Part shown: positions 46,899 through 56,313 of the stretch, in pieces
Position numbering within the stretch: the stretch's first letter is position 1
Layout: each line of letters begins with the position of its first letter
DNA from: Promethearchaeota archaeon
GTDB taxonomy: Archaea > Asgardarchaeota > Lokiarchaeia > Sigyniarchaeales > SOKP01
Length of the DNA: 64,000 bases
Reading direction: 5' to 3'
Assembly: GCA_019057795.1 (NCBI GenBank)
Contig: JAHLWS010000070.1
Span: 1-64,000 of the forward strand
The notes under the pieces: model-generated
Told to the model about the DNA's origin: nothing
The model's input: the letters and a program-made list of their open reading frames with translations, nothing else
Databases searched by the model: none
Translations under genes and position numbers: made by a program

Positions 46899-48275
46899 AT
46901 GGCGTTTAAGAAACTAGGGAAAGATCTAGAGAACATAATGCGAAAATTACGAGGTTTACCAAAGATTGATAAGAATGTAATTAACGCAATCATTCAAGAT
47001 TTGCAAAGAGCATTACTAAGTGCTGATGTTAAAGTTGAATTAGTTTTCCAGATGACTGAAAATATTAAAAAAGAGTCAATGAACACTGATCTTAAAAGAG
47101 CCAGAAGAAAAGATTTCATAATTAAACTTGTTCATGACGAATTGGTTAAAACTATCGGAGGGAAATCTGCTCCTATTAGAATAAAACCAGGGAAAAGTAA
47201 CATAATTTTACTTGTCGGAATTCAGGGATCAGGTAAAACTACTACTGTTGGTAAGTTAGCACGCTTTTATAATAATAAAGGGTATAAAGTAGCTACTGTC
47301 ACAACGGATACATGGCGTCCAGGGGCTTATGAGCAACTTGTTCAATTAACAGATCAAATAGGGGTGAAATGCTATGGAAATCCTAATGAAAAAAATGCAA
47401 TTAAACTTGCCGTAAGAGAAACTAAAAAAGCGATAAATGATGGACACAAGATAATTATTGTTGATACTGCTGGGCGCCATAAGGAAGAGAAAGAATTAAT
47501 GAAAGAGATGGAAAAAATTGAGAGCAATTTAAAGCCTAACGAAGTAATCCTCGTAATTGACGGAAGTATAGGTCAACAAGCTTATTCACAAGCAGAAGAA
47601 TTCGCAAAATCCACAAAAATTGGTAGTATAATAGTAACTAAATTAGATGGAACCGCTAAAGGGGGTGGTGCTCTTTCTGCTTGTGCTGCGACTAATCAAT
47701 CCATAAGATTTATTGGTGTTGGGGAAAAACTGGATGATTTTGAAGAATTCAATTCAAGTACTTTTGTAGGCACTTTATTAGGTATACCAGATATAGAAGG
47801 CTTAGTAAAAAAAGTTGAGGAAGCTGAAATTGAAGTGGATCCGGATATGGTTAAAAGAATGATGAAGGGTAAGTTTACTCTAGATGACCTTTATCTACAA
47901 TTAAAAAGCATAAAAAAGGTAGGTAAGATGAAAAATATTTTAGCCATGATTGGAGGAGGTAATATTCCTGACGCATTAACTGATGACGCTGAGAAGAATT
48001 TAGAAAAATGGCGTGTGGTTTTAGATTCTATGACTTCGGAAGAAAAGTTCGACCCAAAAATTATCAAAAAAACCAGAAAAAGAAGGATTGCTCTCGGAAG
48101 CGGTACAGATTATGCTACAATAAATCGAATGCTCGATCAATATAACCAAATGAAAAAGTTCTTCAAAAAAGCCTTACAAATGCAAAAGAAAGGTAAAGGA
48201 ATGCCAGGTATTCCAGGAATGGGAAAGCAAGGAGCACAATTTATGAATAAATTGGGAAAGGATTTTAAATTTTAA
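46899..48275 (+). CDS. srp54: Signal recognition particle protein SRP54
   Basis: 458 residues. The N domain (about 1-85), G domain with GTPase motifs (GIQGSGKTTTVGKLA, DTAGR, TKLDG) and M domain (about 305-458, ending in a Met- and Gly-rich tail such as QMQKKGKGMPGIPGMGKQ) are in order. It binds 7S RNA and signal sequences and docks on FtsY. The TrmY-like gene follows after 13 bases, so both may be one operon. Confidence 0.97.
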   Translation: MAFKKLGKDLENIMRKLRGLPKIDKNVINAIIQDLQRALLSADVKVELVFQMTENIKKESMNTDLKRARRKDFIIKLVHDELVKTIGGKSAPIRIKPGKSNIILLVGIQGSGKTTTVGKLARFYNNKGYKVATVTTDTWRPGAYEQLVQLTDQIGVKCYGNPNEKNAIKLAVRETKKAINDGHKIIIVDTAGRHKEEKELMKEMEKIESNLKPNEVILVIDGSIGQQAYSQAEEFAKSTKIGSIIVTKLDGTAKGGGALSACAATNQSIRFIGVGEKLDDFEEFNSSTFVGTLLGIPDIEGLVKKVEEAEIEVDPDMVKRMMKGKFTLDDLYLQLKSIKKVGKMKNILAMIGGGNIPDALTDDAEKNLEKWRVVLDSMTSEEKFDPKIIKKTRKRRIALGSGTDYATINRMLDQYNQMKKFFKKALQMQKKGKGMPGIPGMGKQGAQFMNKLGKDFKF

Positions 48276-48288
48276 ATATAATTAGAAT

Positions 48289-48936
48289 TTGATAAATTTG
48301 GTTAATTTTCTAATACTAATTGAGAAATTCCCTAAATTTTCTAAAAGCGATATAGATGTAGGAAAAACTCCTATTTATGTGTATAATTTATGTTCTATAA
48401 TACGGGAATCATTTTGTTTATCTTATTCAATCAGAAAAAATAATAACTTATATCTATATTTTGAATCACTTCAACTTCTAATAAAATATGAGGGTAAAAA
48501 ATTGAGATTTCTAGGTTCTGATGAGAGATCTCAAGCATTACTTTTAAAAAGAGCATTAGCGAAAATAAATGGAGATGAAAAAGTAAAAACTCAAGAATGG
48601 GAAAAATCTACTCCGGGTATTTTTATTAAGAGATTACCAAATTCGGGTTCTATTTTAGAAAATATTAATAATATTCTTCATAACAAAATAGTATTTATTA
48701 CCGAATTTGAAAATAAGAATCTTTATCCTGATGTCATCAATTTAGATGATTTAGACGATATAAGCGAATATTGTTGTATTTTTCCTTATTCTCAGAATTC
48801 ACAGAGTTCATTGAGATTTTTACAAGTAATTAAAGAAAACTACAATTTAAAATACATTAATCTTTCAAACATTAAAGGGATTGAAAATAAAATCTTATAT
48901 ATTAATTTTCGAATTGACCAAAGTAAGAATTTTTAA
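48289..48936 (+). CDS. TrmY-like tRNA pseudouridine(54)-N1-methyltransferase (DUF358)
   Basis: 215 residues from a TTG start. The middle segment LYLYFESLQLLIKYEG-KKLRFLGSDERSQALLLKRALAK follows the TrmY pattern of I-F-x-G-x-x-LR-x-L-x-PDERS-x-A-x-LI-KAL. The early YNLCSIIRESFCLSYSIRKN fits the LCR-x-V-x-x-ALFLSHGIR motif. TrmY methylates Psi54 in archaeal tRNA. This copy is divergent, with some substitutions in the first motif, so activity is not certain. It ends 15 bases before the dihydroorotase gene. Confidence 0.68.
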   Translation: MINLVNFLILIEKFPKFSKSDIDVGKTPIYVYNLCSIIRESFCLSYSIRKNNNLYLYFESLQLLIKYEGKKLRFLGSDERSQALLLKRALAKINGDEKVKTQEWEKSTPGIFIKRLPNSGSILENINNILHNKIVFITEFENKNLYPDVINLDDLDDISEYCCIFPYSQNSQSSLRFLQVIKENYNLKYINLSNIKGIENKILYINFRIDQSKNF

Positions 48937-48951
48937 TAAGGAAATAGAAAA

Positions 48952-50355
48952 ATGATTTTAAAAAATGCGCTCATATATATTGATGGTTCACTTCGGAAGG
49001 GAGCCCTATTAATTCATAATGGAACGATTAAATCAGTTGTAAATGAAAAATCGAAGGAAGATTTAAAGAAAATTCGAAGTCATAACGAAGATGGAATAGA
49101 GATAGATTGCGGAAAGAGAATGGTTTTACCGGGTATTATTGATATTCACTCTCATTTAAGAGATATGGGGCAGAGCGAAAAAGAAACTTTTTTAACAGGA
49201 ACATTAGCAGCAGCTTTTTCTGGAATAACAACAGTATTTAATATGCCGAATACAATACCTCCTGCTATAAATGCTTATCAAGTTAAAAAATGGATGGAAA
49301 AAGCACAAAATAACATTTATGTGAATGTGGGGTTTATTGCTGGAGTTCCAAGAGAATTTAATTTCGATGAAGTTATTTCGATTATAGATTTAGGCGTTAT
49401 TGGATTCAAAATTTATCCGATAGGTTCATTAAATGAGATCGATTGGTTAAATTACTTAAATGTTCAAAAGATTCTTAATATTTCATCTAAATTACAAATT
49501 CCTATATTTATACATCCAGATTGGCCTCTTTCTTTTGAAGAAAAAAATGAAATTTACGAGAATTACACGCTGGAACAATTTCCAACCTTAGAATTGCATA
49601 ATAATCTTTACCCCGTTTCTATGGAAGCTAAATACGTGAATTTTGTTCTTGAAAATTATTATAAGATTATAGTAGATCTAGATTTAAGCCCGAAAGATTA
49701 TCCTATCGTCCATTTCTGTCATATAAGTTGCAAGAATAGTTATTCTCTAATACAAAATGCTTTAAAGATGAATAATAACTTAAAAATATCCTTCGAAATA
49801 ACACCACATCATTTATTTTTAACTAATAAAATAAAATTAAGCAATCCAAATTATGGTAAAGTCTTACCTCCTTTAAGAGATGAAGAACATTCCTTATATT
49901 TATTTAAGGAACTTAAAGAAGGGCATATAAGCCTTATAGGTACAGATCATGCACCGCACACATTGGAAGATAAAGGACAAGGATATCTTGATGCACCTTC
50001 AGGATTTCCCGGATTTGAAACATATCCGTTAACGCTATTAGACAAAGTTTGTAGATCTGAACTCTCTCTTGAAAGATTTGTTAAAATTACTTCAGAAAAC
50101 CCGGCAAAGATCTTTAACTTAAAGAATAAAGGATTTATCAAAGAGGGATATGATGCCGATTTAATTATAGTTGATAAAATTCCAGAATACCCTATTAAAT
50201 CAAAAAAATTCAAAACAAAAGCAAAATTTTCCCCCTACGAAGATTACAAAACCACTGTTAAGATTTGGAAAGTTTTTCTAAGAGGCAATGAGGTTAATAC
50301 CGAAAAATCTGAACCAATGGGTAAAATCATTAGAATGAAAAATATAAATGTATGA
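48952..50355 (+). CDS. pyrC: Dihydroorotase-type cyclic amidohydrolase
   Basis: 467 residues. TIM-barrel metal site: DIHSHLRD (about 64-71), the Lys in GFKIYPIG for carboxylation, HFCH, and GTDHAPH near residue 330. It converts carbamoyl-aspartate to dihydroorotate in pyrimidine synthesis, or a related hydantoin/allantoin reaction. Class I dihydroorotases are usually about 430 residues; a small C-terminal extension explains the excess. The AMMECR1 gene follows after 35 bases. Confidence 0.85.
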   Translation: MILKNALIYIDGSLRKGALLIHNGTIKSVVNEKSKEDLKKIRSHNEDGIEIDCGKRMVLPGIIDIHSHLRDMGQSEKETFLTGTLAAAFSGITTVFNMPNTIPPAINAYQVKKWMEKAQNNIYVNVGFIAGVPREFNFDEVISIIDLGVIGFKIYPIGSLNEIDWLNYLNVQKILNISSKLQIPIFIHPDWPLSFEEKNEIYENYTLEQFPTLELHNNLYPVSMEAKYVNFVLENYYKIIVDLDLSPKDYPIVHFCHISCKNSYSLIQNALKMNNNLKISFEITPHHLFLTNKIKLSNPNYGKVLPPLRDEEHSLYLFKELKEGHISLIGTDHAPHTLEDKGQGYLDAPSGFPGFETYPLTLLDKVCRSELSLERFVKITSENPAKIFNLKNKGFIKEGYDADLIIVDKIPEYPIKSKKFKTKAKFSPYEDYKTTVKIWKVFLRGNEVNTEKSEPMGKIIRMKNINV

Positions 50356-50390
50356 AGAATATAATTATATAATAATAATTCTGTCTTGAA

Positions 50391-51038
50391 GTGGAAATTA
50401 TGACTGATGAGAATTCTTTTACTTTAGAAGATGGTATATCATTAATAAGATTTGCTCGAGAAAATATTGAATTTTTTCTTAAAAACGATCGAAGGATACC
50501 CGTTCCAGATGACATTAAAAATAAATTTTCAGAGAAATATGGAGCATTTGTCACTTTAAATATAGTAAATGCGCCAAGCAACTCTTTACGAGGTTGTATA
50601 GGTTATATTGAACCAACTTATCCATTATATGATGTAATTCATAGAGTTTCAATTAGTTCAGCAATTGAGGATCCGCGTTTTCCATCTGTTTCACTCGAGG
50701 AAATGAACGATATTATTATAGAGCTTTCTATATTAACGCCTCCTAAATTAATCAAAGTAAATCATCCAAAAGAATATCTTGATAAAATTGTTATCGGGAG
50801 AGATGGACTTATAGCTGAAAAAGGTATGAGGAGAGGATTGCTTCTTCCTCAAGTACCAATTGATCATGGGAGAGAATGGGATGTAGAAACATTCTTAGGT
50901 CATACTTGCGTTAAAGCATGGCTCTCAAATGACGATTGGAAAGATAATAAAACAAAAATTTTTTCATTTCAAGCAATTCTTTTTGAAGAAAAAGAACCAA
51001 GGGGAGAAGTTGTTCGGAAATATCTTACTTCATCCTAA
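50391..51038 (+). CDS. AMMECR1-domain protein
   Basis: About 212 residues from ATG 50400; GTG 50391 would add three residues. Signature elements: LRGCIGYIEPTYPLYDVIHRVSIS, with LRGCIG the family core, plus the C-terminal VETFLGHTCVKAWL-type segment. It shows the two-domain AMMECR1 fold known from archaeal structures (one is a radical SAM-linked relative). The biochemical function is not established; roles with memo/radical SAM genes are discussed. No memo gene is adjacent here. Confidence 0.92.
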   Translation: MEIMTDENSFTLEDGISLIRFARENIEFFLKNDRRIPVPDDIKNKFSEKYGAFVTLNIVNAPSNSLRGCIGYIEPTYPLYDVIHRVSISSAIEDPRFPSVSLEEMNDIIIELSILTPPKLIKVNHPKEYLDKIVIGRDGLIAEKGMRRGLLLPQVPIDHGREWDVETFLGHTCVKAWLSNDDWKDNKTKIFSFQAILFEEKEPRGEVVRKYLTSS

Positions 51039-51307
51039 TTTTGCCATAATCCGTTATTAAATTCGTTTTTATGTATTTTTTAGTAATTTCATTATAAAAA
51101 AAATTTATTAACTTTATTAATCTGAAACTCATAATTAAAAATATATCATTTGATGTTACTTTAAGAGAAAAATTGTAAAATTACAGGGACTACAATTAAC
51201 TTTTAATACAGAGGGAATTGAGAAATTCAATATGATTATATACATTAAATCAGTATAAATTAAAAAATTTACAATTTCAAATTATTTTTCGAAATGAGGA
51301 TATCAGT
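51039..51307. other. AT-rich intergenic stretch
   Basis: About 270 bases with no coding frame of note, poly-A/T tracts, and no RNA gene seen. A purine-rich stretch (GAAATGAGGATATC) precedes the downstream ATG and may be its ribosome site. Confidence 0.4.
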
Positions 51308-53389
51308 ATGACTAAAATCCGTGGTGTTATTGTTCCATCACTCACATTTTTTAATAAAGATTTAGAGGTTAATACTGAGCTTCATTCTTTACTAACTCGT
51401 CATCTACTCGTAAACGGAGCGGATTCAATTTATTTATTTGGGACTAAAGGTGCTGGGTTTTATTTTTCAGATAAACTAAAAGAAAAAATTAAATTGATAA
51501 ATTTAACATTAGAAGTCACTGGTAAAAAAACTCCGCTAATTGTAGGAATATTTGGAAATAACAAGGATCGAATAATCGACCAATTAGAGGAGTTAGGAAA
51601 AAAATTTGGTACCATTAATTTTATAATAGCCCCACCTTATTTAGAAAAAATTAAAGATGTAAATTCGTATTTAGATTACATTTTAGGAACTGTTAACATC
51701 GATAACCATATTTATATCCATAACAATCGTGAGAAATTTGCCGGAAATGAAATTAACCCTTCTATAGTTAAGGAATTGATTGGTTATGAAAATCTTTCTG
51801 GATTTATTGACTCTTGTGATAACATAAATTATTGTAAATCATATATAAAACTAATAAATGAAAATTTTTCTTTATTGTGTGAGAACGAGGAGACTTTTCA
51901 GAAATTCCTTCAACTAGTTCCTTTAAACCTAAGAAAATATGTTGGAATTGTTCCCTGTGTTAGCAACTTAGTTAATTTAAGTTCAAAGTTATATTTTTGT
52001 GCAATTGAGGAAAAGATTTTAGAGTTACACCAACTTCAAGAACAAATAAATGATATTAGAAATAAATTATATGATAATAAAGCTCAAGATGGAATAGAAC
52101 AACGAGGCTTGAAGTATGCGTTTTTATATTTATACAAAAGTTTTTCACCAAATTTAATAGAAGATTTAAATATTTTAAGTCCAAATTTAAAAGGGACCCT
52201 CGATGAAATCACAAAAGAAAGAATAGAAGCATATGTGAACTATTTAAAAAACCAAAAGCATATTTATCAATTATTTTCCTTAGGGAAAGATAATATATAT
52301 CAATTAGATGATATGATAAACATATTTTCTAATGTAGAAGTCCTCCTTTCTCAAGGCAACATAAAGAAGGTTATTGGTCCCTTCGATGCTGATATAAACA
52401 CAATATACAGAGTAAATTTTGAAAAGAGTCAGTTAATCTTCAAATTCCGGACTTTAAAATCTTTTCAATATGAAGATATTGTAAAAGAAAAACTTCTATT
52501 TCCTTTCCTAGACGGGTCGCTAAATTCCAATTCCTTTGATCTTAGAGAAAAAATAAAAAAAATCGTTTCGATCAAGAAAGGAGACTACCAATTTAGTAAC
52601 GATAAACCCCCTATTATACCAGTAGCAAATTTAGTTTATTTTGATGAAACTAAAGAAGTTATTCCATATATTTTTACTATCCAAGAATATGTCCACGGCA
52701 AGTCTTTAAAAGATTTGTTTAATCAATATAGTAAAGAGGATTTAAGCTTTTCTAAGTCCAAATTCTTAACTTTGTTTAATGATTTAGGAGAACTTTTAGG
52801 GAAATTACATACAATATCTTTTGATTCGTTTCAAGAGCACATTTATAATATAGGTAAAATATCAAAAATTAATTGGTTAGAACTTATTAATTCAGAATTT
52901 AAAATAGAGAGCCAAGAAGCAAGAAGAAAAAAACTTGGTTATGATAATGAAATAAAAACATTTTTAAAGGATAATATTTCTTTATTAGAAGAAGAAAACG
53001 AACCAGTTGTACTTCATAATGATTTTCAATGGACAAATCTAATAGTCAAAGATTCCCCTAACAAAATCCAGATAAATGGGATTATAGATTTTGATGATTG
53101 GCGAGTTGGTGCTAGGGCACAAGATTTTGTAAAAATGGAATTTTATACCTTAAAACCTATAAATAACATTGATATTAGAGAATCTTTTTATAATGGGTAT
53201 AAGAAATATTGTAATGTTGGGCAAGATTTTTTCAAAAAACTTGATATTTATTCATTATTATGGTTTTTAAAGTTTTATAATTCATTATATGGTAATTTAG
53301 CCAATCTAAAAGGTTCTAATTCAATTAATGAAAGAGATAAATTATGGAATTCATATATTAAAGAAATAGAAAGAATTATTAATTCCTAA
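51308..53389 (+). CDS. DapA-like aldolase-fold domain fused to an aminoglycoside-phosphotransferase-like kinase
   Basis: 693 residues. Residues 1-290 follow dihydrodipicolinate synthase/N-acetylneuraminate lyase (RGVIVPSLTFFNKDLEVN, GTKGAGFYFS, PPYL). The Schiff-base Lys of G-I-K-D is replaced: GFID, Ile167. The catalytic Tyr environment is changed (PPYL rather than PPYY), so lyase chemistry is probably lost. Residues about 345-690 resemble APH/choline kinases with the catalytic loop HNDFQWTN (His570, Asp572) and IDFDDW (Asp594, Asp596). The fold and the intact kinase motifs suggest a small-molecule kinase with a non-catalytic sugar-acid sensing domain. The architecture is unusual. Stand-alone gene. 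Confidence 0.75.
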   Translation: MTKIRGVIVPSLTFFNKDLEVNTELHSLLTRHLLVNGADSIYLFGTKGAGFYFSDKLKEKIKLINLTLEVTGKKTPLIVGIFGNNKDRIIDQLEELGKKFGTINFIIAPPYLEKIKDVNSYLDYILGTVNIDNHIYIHNNREKFAGNEINPSIVKELIGYENLSGFIDSCDNINYCKSYIKLINENFSLLCENEETFQKFLQLVPLNLRKYVGIVPCVSNLVNLSSKLYFCAIEEKILELHQLQEQINDIRNKLYDNKAQDGIEQRGLKYAFLYLYKSFSPNLIEDLNILSPNLKGTLDEITKERIEAYVNYLKNQKHIYQLFSLGKDNIYQLDDMINIFSNVEVLLSQGNIKKVIGPFDADINTIYRVNFEKSQLIFKFRTLKSFQYEDIVKEKLLFPFLDGSLNSNSFDLREKIKKIVSIKKGDYQFSNDKPPIIPVANLVYFDETKEVIPYIFTIQEYVHGKSLKDLFNQYSKEDLSFSKSKFLTLFNDLGELLGKLHTISFDSFQEHIYNIGKISKINWLELINSEFKIESQEARRKKLGYDNEIKTFLKDNISLLEEENEPVVLHNDFQWTNLIVKDSPNKIQINGIIDFDDWRVGARAQDFVKMEFYTLKPINNIDIRESFYNGYKKYCNVGQDFFKKLDIYSLLWFLKFYNSLYGNLANLKGSNSINERDKLWNSYIKEIERIINS

Positions 53390-53745
53390 ACTTGTTCATA
53401 GAGAACACATGCCATTAAAGTAAATTTCCAAGGTGCTTTATCACTACTGTAAACTAGTGATTTAACTTCCTCAGAAGATTCGATTCCTGAATAATCACTA
53501 AATACTTTCCAAGCAATTTTACCAATAGCGTCATGATCTTCTAGAATTGTTTTAAAATTTTGTTTAATTCCCGCCCAATATATTTTTCTTGAATCCATAA
53601 TTTCCTTCAGTTTTGGCAACTCAACTAAACCTTCTAGTACGAGGTTTTCAGAAACAAATGAGAAAAATTCACTAAATTTTTTTGAGACGTCATCTGGAGC
53701 TCCTAAATTTCTATCGTATAAAAACACAAGACCAATTGATTTCAT
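53386..53745 (-). CDS. Small hypothetical protein
   Basis: 119 residues, soluble, alpha/beta, unknown. The segment SIGLVFLYDRNLGAPDDVSKK and the aromatic tail (WKFTLMACVLYEQV) recall longin-like small proteins but are not diagnostic. It converges with the fusion gene (four-base overlap) and precedes the longin-like gene on the same strand. Confidence 0.6.
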   Translation of the reverse strand: MKSIGLVFLYDRNLGAPDDVSKKFSEFFSFVSENLVLEGLVELPKLKEIMDSRKIYWAGIKQNFKTILEDHDAIGKIAWKVFSDYSGIESSEEVKSLVYSSDKAPWKFTLMACVLYEQV

Positions 53746-53907
53746 TTTTTTAAATTCACCAATTCATCGAGTTAATTATCTTTATTATAAGTTTAGATTA
53801 TATTCCATAAAAGATTAAACATATTCGCATTATAATTATAAATTATGGAAGAATTAATAAATAGATATAATTAAAGTTATTCGAAAGAGAAGCTATTATA
53901 AAATTGC

Positions 53908-54321
53908 TCACCAAAAAGCATCTTGGAATTTTTTAATCGTTTCTTCTAAGCTATCTTCAATTTCTTTTTCAAAATTCATAAAAACGCTTACATCATTATC
54001 CCAGTTAAGCAAAATGTCCTCTGAGTATAGGTCGAAAAATTTGTTAGCAATAAATAACATTTCTTGCATAACTTTTTTTTCTTTTACTTTTTTCGCTGAA
54101 TTTGCTATAAATAGTATACTATTTTTTTTTAACAGAGTATAACGTTTATCTTGTAATTCAAAATTAGATAACCCTTTATGAACAAGTTCTTCAGCAAATG
54201 AATTTAACGCGGCCATTAACCCACCAAAAAGTTGATCATCCATATTTTCGTCAAATCTACGATGATAAAGAACGATTCCCGATTCTATGAGAATCCAAAT
54301 ATCTTGTAGTACTTTAGACAT
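53908..54321 (-). CDS. Longin/roadblock-like regulatory protein (Mon1/FUZ-type pattern)
   Basis: 137 residues. Strand-helix order: IWILIESGIVLYHRRFD, a helix with GGLMAALNSFAEELV, and then LSNFELQDKRYTLLKKNSILFIANS. The sequence matches the longin-type domain found in Asgard small-GTPase regulators: hydrophobic strand, GG-x-x-x-ALxxFA helix, F-E-L/K-Y-x-L/KxxxIxFxxx. A GTPase partner is expected, but none is adjacent. It shares strand with the membrane protein upstream (54408-55151). Confidence 0.68.
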   Translation of the reverse strand: MSKVLQDIWILIESGIVLYHRRFDENMDDQLFGGLMAALNSFAEELVHKGLSNFELQDKRYTLLKKNSILFIANSAKKVKEKKVMQEMLFIANKFFDLYSEDILLNWDNDVSVFMNFEKEIEDSLEETIKKFQDAFW

Positions 54322-54407
54322 TTTTTTTACTGCTCCAAAAAAGACTCTAACTTCTTTTTAATTAGTCTTTATACTATATTATAAGAAAAAAAAGGTTTAA
54401 ATTTAAT

Positions 54408-55151
54408 CTATTTTTCACTTTTTGGTCTAATGTATCCAAAGTAAGCACCTAAAATGGCAAAAATAACAAAAATCCAGGCTAAAAAGTAGAACAACGAAAA
54501 TCCCGGTCCTCCTGCTAAAATAAGTACTCGATCAATTAAAAAACTTAATGGTACAAGGATAAAGAATATAGCCATTATTGCTAATGATAAAAAGGCTGTT
54601 TTAAAAACCTTATTATCTGTATCTTTATACGATTGAAAGGATTCAATGAAAAAGGGTATGTAAATTAATGCCATAAATACGAAAATAAATAGAAAAGCAA
54701 AAACATCGTATAGCGTATTTCCTCTCTGATATACAAATAAAGCAAATCCTGCGGTAAAAATCGCATAAAGTGTTACGATAATTCTCAAAACCTTATTGAA
54801 TCCTTTTCCGAAAACTTTTACTTTGAAAACGTATGAGAGATAGATACCAATAGATAAGAAGACAAAACTTATTCTAAAATCAGTTATTCTAAGTATAATC
54901 CAGGACAATAACGTACCAGGATCTGGAAGGATGGCGTTATACACATAATCGATTCCAGAATATAGCACAAAAATCTTCGATAACCAAGAAAATATAATTG
55001 CAATTACGTAACTTAGGAAAATTAAGAAGAGATACAAAGTTAACTGGTGTTTCTTTTCGTAATATTTCATTAGGATTAAGACTAGAAAAATCATTGCTAC
55101 TAAGATAATAAAAGTTTCAAAGACCATCCCAACGAATTGTAAGTCAGCCAT
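54408..55151 (-). CDS. Seven-helix membrane protein, unknown
   Basis: 247 residues with about seven membrane segments, very hydrophobic, no signal peptide. There is a short cytoplasmic tail (YIRPKSEK). No family recognised. It starts the opposite-strand group that includes the longin-like protein; a 7TM protein beside longin/roadblock proteins recalls Asgard membrane-trafficking-type clusters, but this is speculation. Confidence 0.7.
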   Translation of the reverse strand: MADLQFVGMVFETFIILVAMIFLVLILMKYYEKKHQLTLYLFLIFLSYVIAIIFSWLSKIFVLYSGIDYVYNAILPDPGTLLSWIILRITDFRISFVFLSIGIYLSYVFKVKVFGKGFNKVLRIIVTLYAIFTAGFALFVYQRGNTLYDVFAFLFIFVFMALIYIPFFIESFQSYKDTDNKVFKTAFLSLAIMAIFFILVPLSFLIDRVLILAGGPGFSLFYFLAWIFVIFAILGAYFGYIRPKSEK

Positions 55152-55370
55152 ATAAATTATTAAAAAGTAGAAGTATTTATATTTTAAGTTTCTAAGAAAT
55201 AAATCTGATTGATGAAAATGATAATTTTATTCTCAGGGAACTGCCAAATCTTTGAATATATTTAACTAAAATTTAATTTCTTAATAACATATAATAATTT
55301 AACTTTCTGTTTTTAATGTTTTCTAATAAAAGAGAGAGAGAATACAATTTGCACAGATGGTTTAATTTTT

Positions 55371-56303
55371 ATGTCGAACTTTAATAAAGAATTATCCTTA
55401 GCAATTAAATTGGTTAAAGAAGCTTCAGAAATTACAGAATGGTTTAGAAAAAAAAAAGTTTTATCATTTAAGAAAGAAGATGAATCGCCTGTAACTTTAG
55501 CAGATTTTGCTTCCCAAATCTTTATTATATCTAAAATAAAGGAGCTTTTTCCCGAAGACCAAATTATTGCGGAAGAAGATAGTGGAGCTTTTCTAAATCT
55601 AAATGCTGAAGATATTATAAAAAAGTGTTACAATTCGTTGAATCTAGTGATTGAGGATGACTTTAAAGACACTTTAAATTACCGAGGTTCTAATTCTAAA
55701 CGCCAATGGACAATAGATCCCATCGATGGTACAAAAGGATTCCAAAAACATTTAGCATATGCTATTGGGATTGGATTTATGGTTCAATCCGAACCAACAG
55801 TTTGCGCAATATCTGTACCAAACTATAATGAACAGAATCTAACGATTTTTTCTGCGGAAAAAAACCACGGAGCCAAAGTTTCGTATGGAAACCAAAACTT
55901 TAATCTAATTAAGGTAAGTGAAAATAAAATAATTAAGAATTTTCGTATGTGTCATTCGTTGCATTACGATAAACCTTGGGTAATAAATTTCGCTCGTTCA
56001 CTTGGTATAACCTACTTTGTTCAAATGGACAGTATGGCGAAGTTTTGCATGGTTGCTGATAGTACAGCCGATCTTTACGTTAAACCTTTGAATATAAAAC
56101 GTTCATTTACATGGGATTTTTTACCGGGAGATTTACTGGTTAAAGAAGCGGGAGGGATCATTACAGATCTAAATGGGAATTTAATTAAATATTTAAACGA
56201 GAAATGTATAATTACCGCTCCGGGTCTTATTGCTTCCAATGGGGTTTTGCATAAGGATTTATTAAACGCATTAAAATCAAGCAAAATCATAAAAAGTAGT
56301 TAA
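55371..56303 (+). CDS. Hal2-type 3'(2'),5'-bisphosphate nucleotidase / inositol monophosphatase family
   Basis: 310 residues. Metal-binding motifs of the Li+-sensitive phosphatase family: KKEDESPVTLADFASQ, IAEEDSG (Glu), DPIDGTKGF and WDFLPGDLLVKEAGG. The TKGF form and the length fit PAP phosphatases (Hal2/BPNT) rather than inositol monophosphatase. It removes the 3' phosphate from pAp formed in sulfate assimilation or ACP metabolism. Single gene, convergent with dinB. Confidence 0.88.
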   Translation: MSNFNKELSLAIKLVKEASEITEWFRKKKVLSFKKEDESPVTLADFASQIFIISKIKELFPEDQIIAEEDSGAFLNLNAEDIIKKCYNSLNLVIEDDFKDTLNYRGSNSKRQWTIDPIDGTKGFQKHLAYAIGIGFMVQSEPTVCAISVPNYNEQNLTIFSAEKNHGAKVSYGNQNFNLIKVSENKIIKNFRMCHSLHYDKPWVINFARSLGITYFVQMDSMAKFCMVADSTADLYVKPLNIKRSFTWDFLPGDLLVKEAGGIITDLNGNLIKYLNEKCIITAPGLIASNGVLHKDLLNALKSSKIIKSS

Positions 56304-56313
56304 AAAATCCGAA

